From NCBI RefSeq assembly GCF_000277815.2, contig NW_004057897.1, forward strand, positions 103,644-167,643: a stretch of DNA of 64,000 bases, written 5' to 3'. The DNA comes from Encephalitozoon hellem ATCC 50504 (taxonomy: Eukaryota > Microsporidia > Unikaryonidae). Positions 16,412 through 25,426 of the stretch are shown here, piece by piece. The position numbers and the translations under genes were made by a program. Position 1 is the stretch's first letter. Each line of letters starts with the position of its first letter. The notes under the pieces are model-generated. The model worked only from the letters and a program-made list of their open reading frames with translations. It searched no databases and was not told the DNA's origin.

Positions 16412-18073
16412 ATGGGATTTCTTGGCAAAGAAGCTATGGAGAGAATAGTAAAACTCCTCCACAACGTGTTTGGCTTCTACGAAGGAAATCTCTTGTGTGT
16501 TGCTGATTATCTACCATTCATAGACGCATGTAATGCCGAGGGAGGTTCTATGAATGCAGAGGACATCGAAAGTAGAGAGATCGATGCTATTGAAAAAGCC
16601 CTAGCCACCTTGAGAAGGCTGAAAGAAGCAACCAATCTTGATTTCTATGATGAAGCTGCCGATATTGAGAAGCTTCTTTCTGATTTCGATGCTTTTGAAA
16701 AGCATTTACAGGATTTGTTCCTGGAATTTAGGAATGCACTTAAGGATGTCAAATCCCTAGTTGAAGAGGCTATAGATAAGGAGAAGGATGACAGCTTGAA
16801 GGAAAGCCTTAGAGGATTTTTATATGTGGTTGAGGAGCTTACGTCTGAAGATCAGACCAGAGCGTTATGTGATCGCAACCTTGGAGCCATTAACTTTTAT
16901 GAGAAAATACAGCAGATGAAAATTGAAGTCTTTGATAGTTGCTTTGATAGGGTTGCTAATCATAAGTTAGGTATAATGGATTCTGTTAGACAAAGTCTGA
17001 ATGCCTTAGAGATTAAGATTTTCTTAGTTCCAGAAAATGAAAAAAAGACGAAATATCTTCACGATATCAGGCAATGTCATGAGGACATTGATAAGGCTCT
17101 AGGGATACTAGAGAGAACGCGTAGTGCGGGCATTAAAAGCATTTCAAATAATGAGGGGATCCTCACTACACTTGAACATGCAAAGGACGTTATTGGTAAG
17201 GTTTCTCTAGGTGACATAGAAAAAAGAATTGAATCTCTCAAGAAAGATGTTATTGAACTGGTGAAAGAATTGGGTGAGGTGGCATCGCTTCAACGTTTGA
17301 ATAGCGGCAAAAATGCCTTGAATACCAAAATCGCTACTTTTCACATTCCATCGCATTTCTACAAGCACAATAAAAAAAAACCTGTGGGTACTGAAAAATC
17401 TATACATGCTGGAAAGCCTATTGAGGAATTATATATTCTGCTCATCATTGTTTTGTGCATACACATTCTTGTTTACTATGTCTTCAGTGATTGTTTTTAT
17501 GCACAGAAGTTGTGGAGTACAGCGCTATATATGCTAGTTATGGGTGGGTGCACCCTGTGGCTTGCATGGATTATGAGAAAGATCTGGGGAGGTGCCATTA
17601 CAGAGAAAGTATTGATAAAAGTGTTGGGTGGAGCAATATACATGATACCTGTAACAATTAATATTTTTTCAACCGCGATTGAAAGTGAGATCTGTTTGGA
17701 AATGATAGGGATTGGTGGGATGCTAATGTATGCACAAGACCTTATTCTGAATGGAATGACATGGAAACAAATGTGTGTAGTTGGAACAGGAAACATTATA
17801 TTGGCTATAGGATGTGTCTGCAAGGCCCTAGGAATGCTTGAAAGAGGCAAGCACGGGCCAGCTTATTTAGAAGGAGGGATCATTATTATATTTGTTATAC
17901 TAGTTGGTATTTTGTGTTACTGTCGAAGCATAAGGAAAGGAGAAAAGATAGGAGGGACTCTCGGAAATGTGATGTTTATTCTAGCCATGTCTATCCTGAC
18001 TATGATTGCCGGAGTTGCTCTAGACTGGAAGTCTAATGAGTATTGCAAGCAGACAGTGCAGAGGGACGCATAA
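16412..18073 (+). CDS. DUF1686-like multispan protein (family usually subtelomeric)
   Basis: A 553-aa protein with a helical, coiled N-terminal domain (about 1-330) and a C-terminal membrane domain with about seven spans. The first spans (LYILLIIVLCIH, then LWSTALYMLVMGGCTLWLAW) align with the protein at 61050-62594 (VLCVHFIL, then AWSTGLYSVSAGGAM-YLLW), so both belong to one family that I recognise as the Encephalitozoon-specific DUF1686 group. Function unknown. The start at 16412 follows CCC. The last 18 codons lie inside a 169-bp inverted repeat whose second copy is at 21200-21368. Base composition is more A+T rich than that of its subtelomeric relative. Confidence 0.8.
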   Translation: MGFLGKEAMERIVKLLHNVFGFYEGNLLCVADYLPFIDACNAEGGSMNAEDIESREIDAIEKALATLRRLKEATNLDFYDEAADIEKLLSDFDAFEKHLQDLFLEFRNALKDVKSLVEEAIDKEKDDSLKESLRGFLYVVEELTSEDQTRALCDRNLGAINFYEKIQQMKIEVFDSCFDRVANHKLGIMDSVRQSLNALEIKIFLVPENEKKTKYLHDIRQCHEDIDKALGILERTRSAGIKSISNNEGILTTLEHAKDVIGKVSLGDIEKRIESLKKDVIELVKELGEVASLQRLNSGKNALNTKIATFHIPSHFYKHNKKKPVGTEKSIHAGKPIEELYILLIIVLCIHILVYYVFSDCFYAQKLWSTALYMLVMGGCTLWLAWIMRKIWGGAITEKVLIKVLGGAIYMIPVTINIFSTAIESEICLEMIGIGGMLMYAQDLILNGMTWKQMCVVGTGNIILAIGCVCKALGMLERGKHGPAYLEGGIIIIFVILVGILCYCRSIRKGEKIGGTLGNVMFILAMSILTMIAGVALDWKSNEYCKQTVQRDA

Positions 18074-18185
18074 GTGGCCAAGGTGATTGGACAAGAACGC
18101 AGACAGGATACACAGGTGGAGTTAATTACCCTTTTTTATTTGAATGTTGTAAAGATAATAGGCTGTCACAGACACAACTGCAGCA
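18017..18185 (+). repeat. 169-bp perfect inverted repeat, left copy
   Basis: Every base from 18017 to 18185 is complementary, in reverse order, to 21200-21368 (coordinates sum to 39385). Identity stops abruptly at both ends. The left copy holds the last 18 codons and stop of the DUF1686-like gene, the 48-bp convergent spacer, and the last 20 codons plus stop of the lectin gene, so it is built from two real gene ends and is the likely source of the right copy. Confidence 0.97.
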
Positions 18186-18937
18186 AGTAGGATCCAAATG
18201 AGTTTTCCTCCACTATGTACATCTTCCTTAGTATACATCCCTCCCATGTTTTTGAGGTGGTAGCCTTCAATCCCAACTATCCTGAAGGAGGTTGAGGACC
18301 TATCCGTTGCTGCAGAAACCCCAAGAGTGTCGCCTTCTTTCACGACGTTTGATCTGTAAGAATGGACCAGCGAGAGGTTGTCAGGCTCCCCTAAATATAT
18401 AGACAGCTCGTAATCCTTCTGCTCGATTCTAAGAACTAGCTTCTCGCCTGTAGGAAAGTTCCTGTACTCAATCCGGTCAAAGCTTCTAACAATATTATTG
18501 GGGTTGATCAAAACATCTCCAGCCTTTACCCCAATATACGACTTTCCAGAGGGCTTTATAACAATCAAGAGGCCCTTGAAGCTGCACGATCTTCCAAAGC
18601 AACTTCCCTCATTAAACGTGTCTTCATTAGATATCCATACAGCCATTCCATCATCTCCATCTTCCTTGCCATCTTCTTCAATCTCAATAATCATATCAAT
18701 ACCAAACTTTTCAGAGCCTATTGGATGCGATGCAAGGATTGCTCCAGAGCTGTTTGGAGACGAGTACCCTAGCTGGACAAACGAGTCCTTCCCATGGACC
18801 TTTATCACCTGCTCTCCAGAAGTCTTCCAGTTAAGGAACCTTCCAATCTCGTCCACATAGGGTGGCAGTAAAGACACCTCCTGAACAAACACATTGTCAT
18901 TACACAAACATCCAAGTGCATAGAGAAAAGCAAACAT
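18122..18937 (-). CDS. L-type lectin-like cargo receptor (ERGIC-53/Emp46-47 type)
   Basis: A 271-aa type I membrane protein. A signal peptide (about 1-15) is followed by an L-type lectin domain: FLNWKTSGEQV, then DDGMAVWIS with CFGRSCSFKGLLIVI, and TLGVSAATD ending in FRIVGIE. A C-terminal span (about 245-262, LIWILLAAVVSVTAYYLY) and the end KKGN follow; KKxx is the classic ER-retrieval signal. Such lectins carry glycoproteins from ER to Golgi. Microsporidia have a very reduced N-glycosylation pathway, so its ligand is unclear. The start at 18937 follows CCCC. The 3' end lies in the left inverted repeat; the gene is divergent from GPI18 over 64 bp. Confidence 0.78.
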   Translation of the reverse strand: MFAFLYALGCLCNDNVFVQEVSLLPPYVDEIGRFLNWKTSGEQVIKVHGKDSFVQLGYSSPNSSGAILASHPIGSEKFGIDMIIEIEEDGKEDGDDGMAVWISNEDTFNEGSCFGRSCSFKGLLIVIKPSGKSYIGVKAGDVLINPNNIVRSFDRIEYRNFPTGEKLVLRIEQKDYELSIYLGEPDNLSLVHSYRSNVVKEGDTLGVSAATDRSSTSFRIVGIEGYHLKNMGGMYTKEDVHSGGKLIWILLAAVVSVTAYYLYNIQIKKGN

Positions 18938-19001
18938 GGGGTATTTTATCTTGTAGAATTTACCAACTAAAATAAACAATTCTGACCTGTTCCCCATCAG
19001 A

Positions 19002-20114
19002 ATGGTATTCGACAAGAACATACGAAGTGTACTCTGCTTTGCTGCTGCATCTAAAGCCTTCTACATAGGCATTGCGTACGTTGCATATGTTCTATTTCCC
19101 CGGTTCGATAAGTCTACAGAACTTATCCCAACCAGCTCGTGCCTGAAGTTCCTTCTCTCATGGGATGCTATCCATTTTTTAGAAATCATGCAAAAGGGAT
19201 ATAGGAAAGCTCATGTGGTTGCGTTCTTCCCTCTTCTTCCATACATGTCCCGTATTATCGCAAGGCTACTTCCTATCGGACCATACACAACAGGTGTCCT
19301 TGTGTCATGCACAACCTCTATCCTGAGCTCTGCACTACTCTACATAATCACCCAAAGAAGATATGGAAGCAGGATAGCAAGAATGAGCTGCATTCTATTC
19401 ATATTTAATCCTGCAGCAATTGTGTACACTGCAATGTATTCTGAACCTTTATTTATGCTAACCTTTCTTCTTGGAATGTACTTTCTTGAGAATAACAGTA
19501 TTGCCCACGGGACGTTGTTTTTGTCCTTATCTGGGTTGTGCAGATCTAATGCAATTCTGTTTGCTCCGTTCATCATGTATCCATTCAACCGAAAGCTCTT
19601 GGTAAGATTGATCATATTCTTACTTCCGCTTGGGATGTTCCAATATTACACTCTGCTCATCATCAACAGGGCCAACAACACATATAGAATCTTCATACCA
19701 TATTCCCACATACAGAAGACTCTCTGGGAACAGGGATTTCTCAGGTTTTTCACTGTCAAGAACATTCCAAATGTCCTTGTCGGGCTTCCGTTCATCCTGA
19801 TTTCTCTATATATTCTCCGAGAGTATTGGAACGAGAGGACCACACTCAATCTAAAGGCACATATGAACTCCCAAAGATTCAATACAGACATGTGTGCTTT
19901 AGTGCTTTTGGCCCAAACTCTCATTACGATATTCCTGATTCATTGGAATATGTATTTCAGATTCATTTCATTCAATCCTTTAATATACTGGACATTGGCA
20001 AGAAAGTACTACACAGTCCAGAATGGACTCTGGAAAAAAGTGCTGTTCAGGTTTTACTTTGCATTTGGGATAGCATATGCAATACTTTTCGGATGCTTCT
20101 ATCCGCCATGCTAA
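19002..20114 (+). CDS. GPI18: GPI mannosyltransferase 2 (PIG-V)
   Basis: A 370-aa ER membrane glycosyltransferase that adds the second mannose to the GPI precursor from dolichol-phosphate-mannose. The lumenal loop after the first span has WDAIHFLEIMQKGY, with the catalytic-type aspartate, and VAFFPLLP; NPAAIVYTAMYSEPLF and SGLCRSNAILF are further PIG-V blocks. At least eight hydrophobic segments are visible. It is somewhat shorter than yeast Gpi18 (433 aa). The ATG follows CCCC. It lies inside the 3.0-kb segment bounded by the 169-bp inverted repeats. Confidence 0.88.
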   Translation: MVFDKNIRSVLCFAAASKAFYIGIAYVAYVLFPRFDKSTELIPTSSCLKFLLSWDAIHFLEIMQKGYRKAHVVAFFPLLPYMSRIIARLLPIGPYTTGVLVSCTTSILSSALLYIITQRRYGSRIARMSCILFIFNPAAIVYTAMYSEPLFMLTFLLGMYFLENNSIAHGTLFLSLSGLCRSNAILFAPFIMYPFNRKLLVRLIIFLLPLGMFQYYTLLIINRANNTYRIFIPYSHIQKTLWEQGFLRFFTVKNIPNVLVGLPFILISLYILREYWNERTTLNLKAHMNSQRFNTDMCALVLLAQTLITIFLIHWNMYFRFISFNPLIYWTLARKYYTVQNGLWKKVLFRFYFAFGIAYAILFGCFYPPC

Positions 20115-20183
20115 TTCTAGCGATTAAATCAGTGGTATAAGAACTTTTAATAGTATTGAAACAATCGGCTTGGTACCGGCCAA

Positions 20184-20969
20184 TTAGTTTCCCTTTTCTT
20201 CATTCTTGCTCCTGAGAAGCAGCTGAGAAACAATTCCCATGGTTATAAGAGATATGTACCCCACAGAAATCTTGTTTTCAACCAAGCCTTGGTAGAAGTC
20301 GCCATTTCGGAGTATTACAATGTACTGGTTGAGGTCAAGATTCAAATTGAATCCAAAGTTTGCACCGACTATGACAAAGAGGGATCCAAAGACGGAGAAA
20401 ACAATAATATAGATCAGGAAAGTGATTGGCTTAACGAGGACTAGAACAAGAATCCCAATGCATAGCATTATTGTTTGGTAGATGTAGTACAAGTTCCCAC
20501 CCATTGTTTCTCCAGCAGACGACTCTAATACTCCCCAGAGATGGAATGCAAGGTATCCCATCAAGATGTATATTATTGTCTTAACAAAGAAAAACATCAC
20601 CAGTCCGAGAGCAACAGACAAAAAGGCCATGAAGAACCTGTTTTCATCAACCTTCCTCAACAACCCAACTACATGGACAATTGCCTTAGGTGCATTCTCA
20701 GCAGTCCCATATTTGGCTGCAACTGCTTGGTTGACAACTTCCATTATGCTTCCAATGCTTAACCTAAGTACCGGGAAGGCAATCACAGATAGAGAGCATC
20801 TCTTTGCACAGATTCCGAGAAAGTTCACCAAAAGCCCTGTAACAAACAGGACCATGGCCACCTCTTTTCTCTCCGCAAGAAAATCTCCATAATAACTCAT
20901 TGAAGTCCAAATGTCGGGTGGGACTCCATCAGTAGCCGCTGCATGCCCAAGAAACAGTATTTCAATCAT
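20184..20969 (-). CDS. Hypothetical multispan membrane protein
   Basis: A 261-aa protein with about six or seven hydrophobic segments (near residues 38-55, 60-75, 113-130, 132-147, 163-180, 182-202 and 233-250). No transporter motif or family is recognisable to me. The N-terminus is short and lumenal-like, and the C-terminus is charged (RSKNEEKGN). The start at 20969 follows CCCC on the minus strand. It is convergent with GPI18 and is the last gene in the segment between the inverted repeats. A role in ER or vacuolar membranes would be guesswork. Confidence 0.75.
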   Translation of the reverse strand: MIEILFLGHAAATDGVPPDIWTSMSYYGDFLAERKEVAMVLFVTGLLVNFLGICAKRCSLSVIAFPVLRLSIGSIMEVVNQAVAAKYGTAENAPKAIVHVVGLLRKVDENRFFMAFLSVALGLVMFFFVKTIIYILMGYLAFHLWGVLESSAGETMGGNLYYIYQTIMLCIGILVLVLVKPITFLIYIIVFSVFGSLFVIVGANFGFNLNLDLNQYIVILRNGDFYQGLVENKISVGYISLITMGIVSQLLLRSKNEEKGN

Positions 20970-21381
20970 AAGGGGTTTCTCTTCATCCCTATTTACAATT
21001 TATATGAGTCAGGGGAATAATCAACAGGTGCTAAGAGTTTACAGGCACATACTTTTCGGCTGATGCAAAATTGTGATATGTGATTGGTATCACAATATTT
21101 AGGAGAAACGGAAAGCATACCAATTTAGGGGGCCCAATGACTCTTTTATTGTACATGTAAATACATCAGACATAATGGAAAGTTTATTCATATCGCCCCT
21201 GCTGCAGTTGTGTCTGTGACAGCCTATTATCTTTACAACATTCAAATAAAAAAGGGTAATTAACTCCACCTGTGTATCCTGTCTGCGTTCTTGTCCAATC
21301 ACCTTGGCCACTTATGCGTCCCTCTGCACTGTCTGCTTGCAATACTCATTAGACTTCCAGTCTAGAGCCGTTACAGCAAAG
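20970..21381. other. 412-bp gene-free region containing the right inverted repeat
   Basis: The first 230 bp (20970-21199) are A+T rich without a convincing gene. The next 169 bp are the right repeat copy, and 13 bp later TSR3 ends. No RNA gene was recognised. A short minus-strand ORF crossing the repeat is made of gene remnants and is not called. Confidence 0.6.
21200..21368 (-). repeat. 169-bp perfect inverted repeat, right copy
   Basis: Reverse complement of 18017-18185 without mismatch. It carries orphan 3' ends of two genes: the final 18 codons of the DUF1686-like gene (minus strand) and the final 20 codons of the lectin gene (+ strand). Neither is connected to the rest of its gene here. 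The copy ends 13 bp before the TSR3 stop codon. Lack of any divergence points to a recent duplication, gene conversion, or an assembly artefact. Confidence 0.97.
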
Positions 21382-21900
21382 TCACTCCTTCTTGGATTGG
21401 CTTTCCAAGAACCTGTTCTGGACTTCCACCACTTCGGCACTTGACGTACATTTTGCATACTCATCGAGAATGTCCGCATTTAACTTGTAAAACTCGTCTC
21501 CATAGTTGAATCCTTCAAGTATCTCATATGCATCTTCTTTGAAACCACAAATATATAGCGAGGCACTCAAGGCCTCTGCACAATTCAGCTTGAAAGGCTT
21601 TCCATAGTTCACCGGATTTGCAGCAACCATGAACGGAAGAAGCCTGTTGTGCTTTCTTGGAAGCCTTTTGAAATCCACGGCGTCCAGTTGGGCCCACGAG
21701 CAGTCTATGAGTCCTATTCCAAACCGCTCTATAATGTCTCTATCAGCGGGAGAGATAGACTGGTCTGCGTCCGGAGAAAGAACCACACCTCCAAAGTTTC
21801 TATTCTTTTTGATTGGCTGGACCTTATTTTGCCTGATAAGCCTCTTTCCAGAACACTTTTTTGGGTCACACTGCTCAAACTCATAGATCACCTTTCTCAT
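21382..21900 (-). CDS. TSR3: 18S rRNA aminocarboxypropyltransferase Tsr3
   Basis: A 172-aa SPOUT-like enzyme that adds the aminocarboxypropyl group to the hypermodified pseudouridine of 18S rRNA late in small-subunit assembly. Family blocks: EFEQCDPKKCSGKRLIR, LSPDADQSISPADRDI, GLIDCSWAQ, then LPFMVAANPVNYGKPFKL and AEALSASLYICGF. Length matches the conserved core; the long acidic tail of yeast Tsr3 is missing. The start at 21900 is the first ATG and fits the family N-terminus. Two other 18S/40S factors, UTP11 and RIO2, are in the window. Confidence 0.93.
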   Translation of the reverse strand: MRKVIYEFEQCDPKKCSGKRLIRQNKVQPIKKNRNFGGVVLSPDADQSISPADRDIIERFGIGLIDCSWAQLDAVDFKRLPRKHNRLLPFMVAANPVNYGKPFKLNCAEALSASLYICGFKEDAYEILEGFNYGDEFYKLNADILDEYAKCTSSAEVVEVQNRFLESQSKKE

Positions 21901-21964
21901 CTTAGGACTGACACTGTAAAAGTTATATGCAATTAAAGACTTTATTCTATGCAAGGGATATTGT

Positions 21965-23149
21965 TCAAAGGCCCTCACCACTTCGCTCAATGCTATTCTC
22001 CATTAGGAGAATCCCATCAACCATCTTTCTGAAGTCCTCATATCCTATCCTATAAATATTCTCGCCCTCTTGTTTCGCAAGAGGACTGCTTCCAACGGCA
22101 ACGACCCTTACGCCTTCTTTCTTCTGGACTTCTCTGTGGATGTCGAAGGAAGCATCCGCCGTCGAAATTACAGTCCTTATGTCCAGGCTTGAATATTCAA
22201 AAAAGAGGAGTTCTGCTAATATCTGCGGAAGAGGCCGCGAAGACATGAAATAAACTGATTGCTTTGTTCTGTGAAGTTTCACAACAGAATCATACAGGCG
22301 TGTTATACGATTCCTCAACAATCTATCTACACTGTAGAAAAGAGGCGTACACGTAAACTTCGACTTCTCAGGCCCGTTGAAGATTCTTTCGAACCTCTGG
22401 TATTTGTCTTTCTTCAGATTCCTGAGCACTGCTGCTTCGCTGTTTCCTTCCCCTTTCTCTTCTCCTAGGGCCCCAAGAGTGAAAATCCTGGAGGGCTTGC
22501 TGTCAATACAGAACAGAACATCCCTGATCTCTGATATCCTTCTTGATGCTTCTTCCTTTGCCTGGCACCTCAGACCACTAATATCAAAGATTGGATCAAG
22601 GTCAATCACAAATGTGCTTTTCACGCTGCTAATACCATCTCTGATCTTGCGCACCTCTCCCATGGTGATCTCAGGGAGCTCTATAAGCAGCGATCTTAGC
22701 TCTTCTTTGGTATCCACAACCTTGTTAAACTCCCTCTTCACCACCTTATCCCTTCTCCTGTCTGCTTCGATCCTAGAAATGATGAATGAGTTTTCTGTGT
22801 CTATAAACATTTTCTCATAGTTCTTCATGCATCGAAAGTACTCCTTCGCACCATCAAACCTGTCTTTTCCAATAAGCCCCATCTTGTACATATAATAGTA
22901 TGTCGAATACACATATTGGTTGATGTTCTTCCTGTCCTCAAGAACAGGTGCAAGCTCGTCTGCAGGGGCATCTACCGCTTCAATAGCCCTTATGGCAATA
23001 ATATTCTTTTTCGTACCCAGCAGCGCCATCACCTGATCCTTTAAAGGCGGCTTCATCATATTTTCTCTTATCCACTCTTTGTTGTCATTCACAAAGGCTT
23101 TGTCCTTGCACTTTTCTAGAAGGTCGGAGATGCCTGTCACCCTTTCCAT
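21965..23149 (-). CDS. Hypothetical protein
   Basis: A 394-aa protein of unknown function. The N-terminal 130 residues are helical with a YVYSTYYYMYKMGLIGKDRF block. The middle is charged (residues 125-250). The C-terminal part has a beta-alpha pattern (KQSVYFMSSRPLPQILAEL, DIRTVISTADASFDIHREV, GVRVVAVGSSPLAKQ), which suggests a Rossmann-like fold, but no nucleotide-binding motif is clear. The start at 23149 follows CCC. It lies 64 bp upstream of TSR3 in the same direction. Confidence 0.8.
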   Translation of the reverse strand: MERVTGISDLLEKCKDKAFVNDNKEWIRENMMKPPLKDQVMALLGTKKNIIAIRAIEAVDAPADELAPVLEDRKNINQYVYSTYYYMYKMGLIGKDRFDGAKEYFRCMKNYEKMFIDTENSFIISRIEADRRRDKVVKREFNKVVDTKEELRSLLIELPEITMGEVRKIRDGISSVKSTFVIDLDPIFDISGLRCQAKEEASRRISEIRDVLFCIDSKPSRIFTLGALGEEKGEGNSEAAVLRNLKKDKYQRFERIFNGPEKSKFTCTPLFYSVDRLLRNRITRLYDSVVKLHRTKQSVYFMSSRPLPQILAELLFFEYSSLDIRTVISTADASFDIHREVQKKEGVRVVAVGSSPLAKQEGENIYRIGYEDFRKMVDGILLMENSIERSGEGL

Positions 23150-23220
23150 TCAAAGGGCTTCAAAATTCTTGATTTGTTCTCGGCCTTTCTCATCAAGTAC
23201 CCGTAGATCTGAAACAGTCC

Positions 23221-23853
23221 CTACTTCTCCAAAGTTATGAACAGGCTTTCCTCCTCAGGCCCATAGTTCAGGATTTTAAACCCAGAGTCCTTGCAGAGCT
23301 CCAGCAGGCCCTCCATATCGTAAAGATAGTAATATCTCTTGACATCGTCTCTAAGATGCCATGTTGCAAAATATTCTTCTCCCGACCTCCCGCCGATCTT
23401 CGAAAACTTCCTTTTTTCCTTCACAGAATTCGCCCACACATACACTAATGCTTTTCCTCCGTCTTTTAGTACCCTCTTCATTTCCTCCATTGCCCTCAGT
23501 CTCCTGTCATGTGTGCTAAGATGGTGGATTACACCAACACTAAGCACAAGATCAAAGCTAGAATCGCAAAAGGGCATGTCTAGGACATCCCCCCTTACCA
23601 ACCCGTGGTTTCTCGTGGCTCTGGCATCCCTCAGAAGATCAAAGCAGTAGTCTAATCCGACAATTCCTGGTACCAAAAAAGACCTTCCGTTTCCACATCC
23701 AGCATCAAGCACAATAGACCTCGGCGTATAGTAATTGTCCAGAAACACCTCTGTCATTTTCCAATGCTTCCGCCTTGTTGCCGAAAACTCTCTTGTGTAC
23801 TCACTGTAGAACTTGTGCACAAATCTTTCTTCAAACCTCTCGGGCTCTTCCAT
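23221..23853 (-). CDS. TRM9: tRNA wobble-uridine methyltransferase Trm9/ALKBH8 type
   Basis: A 210-aa class I SAM-dependent methyltransferase. It opens with KFYSEYTREFSATRRKHW, the Trm9 pattern YD-IA-HFS-TRYKPWP in altered form. Motif I is VLDAGCGNGR, followed by GLDYCFDLL, GDVLDMPFCDSSFDLVLSVGVIHHLST and a late DMEGLLELCKDSGF. Trm9 with Trm112 completes methoxycarbonylmethyl-uridine at tRNA position 34, a pathway that depends on Elongator and Kti11/Dph3 (present at 8420). The start at 23853 is the first ATG of the frame. Confidence 0.85.
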   Translation of the reverse strand: MEEPERFEERFVHKFYSEYTREFSATRRKHWKMTEVFLDNYYTPRSIVLDAGCGNGRSFLVPGIVGLDYCFDLLRDARATRNHGLVRGDVLDMPFCDSSFDLVLSVGVIHHLSTHDRRLRAMEEMKRVLKDGGKALVYVWANSVKEKRKFSKIGGRSGEEYFATWHLRDDVKRYYYLYDMEGLLELCKDSGFKILNYGPEEESLFITLEK

Positions 23854-23925
23854 ATAGTGTAGGCTCAAAGAACAGTAAATTTTAAAAGCTCAAATACATA
23901 TTCTTTATTATCCAAAGACTCTATG

Positions 23926-25305
23926 CTATCCTACCAGGTTTTTTGCTGCCCTTCTAACTTCTCCATCGGAGCTAGTGCACAGACCGGAGACCATCTCCCT
24001 TGTGCTATCATCCATTCCACGTGGATCAATCATTTCCAATGTGTACAGCTTCACATTTTCAATTGGATCAGACAGTAGCCTCTTTGTAAACTCCGTTTTA
24101 TGGACCTTATCAAAAGAAAGTGCCGCACTCACAGAAGTTATCCTATGTAGATATGATCTTGATGAAGTAACTGTCTCAATATCAGGAAGCCATTCAATTG
24201 TCCAGGGATACATCTTGACCAGCTCCCCGACCACCTTTGAGGCTTCAACCCTTACCTCATATACTCTATCGCTGAGGTATCCGAGAAGGTGCTTTCCTAA
24301 GAACATCTTGAGAAGTTTTTCGTCCTGTTTTGAAGCATATGCAATTGATTCAAGGATCTCCTTTCTTATTCTCCAGTTAGGCGTGGAGTTGAGGGAGTTT
24401 ATCAGCGGAACAACTATGCTTTTGTATGTGTCAACCCTTTGGACACACAGCAAGGCCTTTCTGACCTCCCAACTTCCATCCGAGACTATTTCCTTCAGCA
24501 TCTCCTGGAACTCCTCTTTGTTTCCTACCATTTGAATTGCCAGAGCCCTGACAGTGGGGCTGCCGTCCTTCAGAAACAATGGAACAAGCCTGTCCCATCC
24601 CTCTGCATGCTCCATATTGCTTGCAAGGCATATTCTTATTTCCTCTTCTGGATCTTGGGACAAGCATGAGTATATAATGGCTCTGTCACCAGCATTAAGC
24701 TTAGGTATCTTTTTTGCAATTGCATATCTTCTTCTCCATGACTTCGATGAGCATATCTCAGATACAAAGTGTGTTCTTTTTTTTATGAGAGGAATGACAT
24801 AAGAGCTGGTGCACTGGATACACTCTGAATATGAGCTGTGAAGATCCTTCACAATCTCTATGAGCTCATCATCGTCAAATGGAATCTTATTATACCTTTC
24901 CAGAGACAGAGCAGCCCGCCTGGCTACACCCACAATAGAGTCCTTCAGGCATTTTCTCAAGGCCTCTTTTTCCTCCTTGTATTCTATATTTTCAATCAAG
25001 GATGGGACTGCCTGCCTTTGTATATAGAATGGCGACTCGAGAAGCTTTCCGATGAATTCTGAGACTTCTCCTGGAAACGATTCAAATATCCTTCGTATAA
25101 TAGGAATAGTCTTTTCAGGTCTCTCGAGCAAAAGAAGCTCGCAAATACTTAGATGGCTCTTGTCTGGCGGCAGTAAAGCAAGATTTTCAATCAGGAGCCC
25201 ATTGAGCTTCTGATCGATTCCAACAAGCAGCTCCAGCTTTTCCAGAGGTATATGCTCCTTTCCCCCTAGTTTTTCTGCAAGGTTAGACACTTCACCATCA
25301 ATCAT
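23926..25305 (-). CDS. TPD3: PP2A scaffold subunit A (PR65), HEAT-repeat protein
   Basis: A 459-aa solenoid of about 12 HEAT repeats, against 15 and roughly 590-635 aa in animals and yeast. Typical units include SPFYIQRQAVPSLIENI, DSIVGVARRAALSLERY, PEEEIRICLASNM, DGSPTVRALAIQMVG, TPNWRIRKEILESIAY and SDRVYEVRVEASKVVGELV. The NWRIR-E-LE unit and the V-EVR-EA unit are especially like PR65. It would hold a PP2A catalytic subunit and a regulatory B subunit. The 5328-6236 phosphatase is a possible partner. Start at 25305, CCC upstream. Confidence 0.82.
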   Translation of the reverse strand: MIDGEVSNLAEKLGGKEHIPLEKLELLVGIDQKLNGLLIENLALLPPDKSHLSICELLLLERPEKTIPIIRRIFESFPGEVSEFIGKLLESPFYIQRQAVPSLIENIEYKEEKEALRKCLKDSIVGVARRAALSLERYNKIPFDDDELIEIVKDLHSSYSECIQCTSSYVIPLIKKRTHFVSEICSSKSWRRRYAIAKKIPKLNAGDRAIIYSCLSQDPEEEIRICLASNMEHAEGWDRLVPLFLKDGSPTVRALAIQMVGNKEEFQEMLKEIVSDGSWEVRKALLCVQRVDTYKSIVVPLINSLNSTPNWRIRKEILESIAYASKQDEKLLKMFLGKHLLGYLSDRVYEVRVEASKVVGELVKMYPWTIEWLPDIETVTSSRSYLHRITSVSAALSFDKVHKTEFTKRLLSDPIENVKLYTLEMIDPRGMDDSTREMVSGLCTSSDGEVRRAAKNLVG

Positions 25306-25426
25306 TTCAAAGGGCTCTGAAACAGAAGAATTTCAGACTGGAATTAGTAAGGCTTCTGCTTCCTTATTTTCTGTGTGGCTGCTTTGCATGCATCCTCGAT
25401 TAGTTTAGAATAATTTTATCCATAGG

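Noticed and set aside
21099..21311. 70-codon minus-strand ORF crossing the right inverted repeat
   Set aside because: No ATG start at its 5' end and most of it is made of duplicated gene ends.
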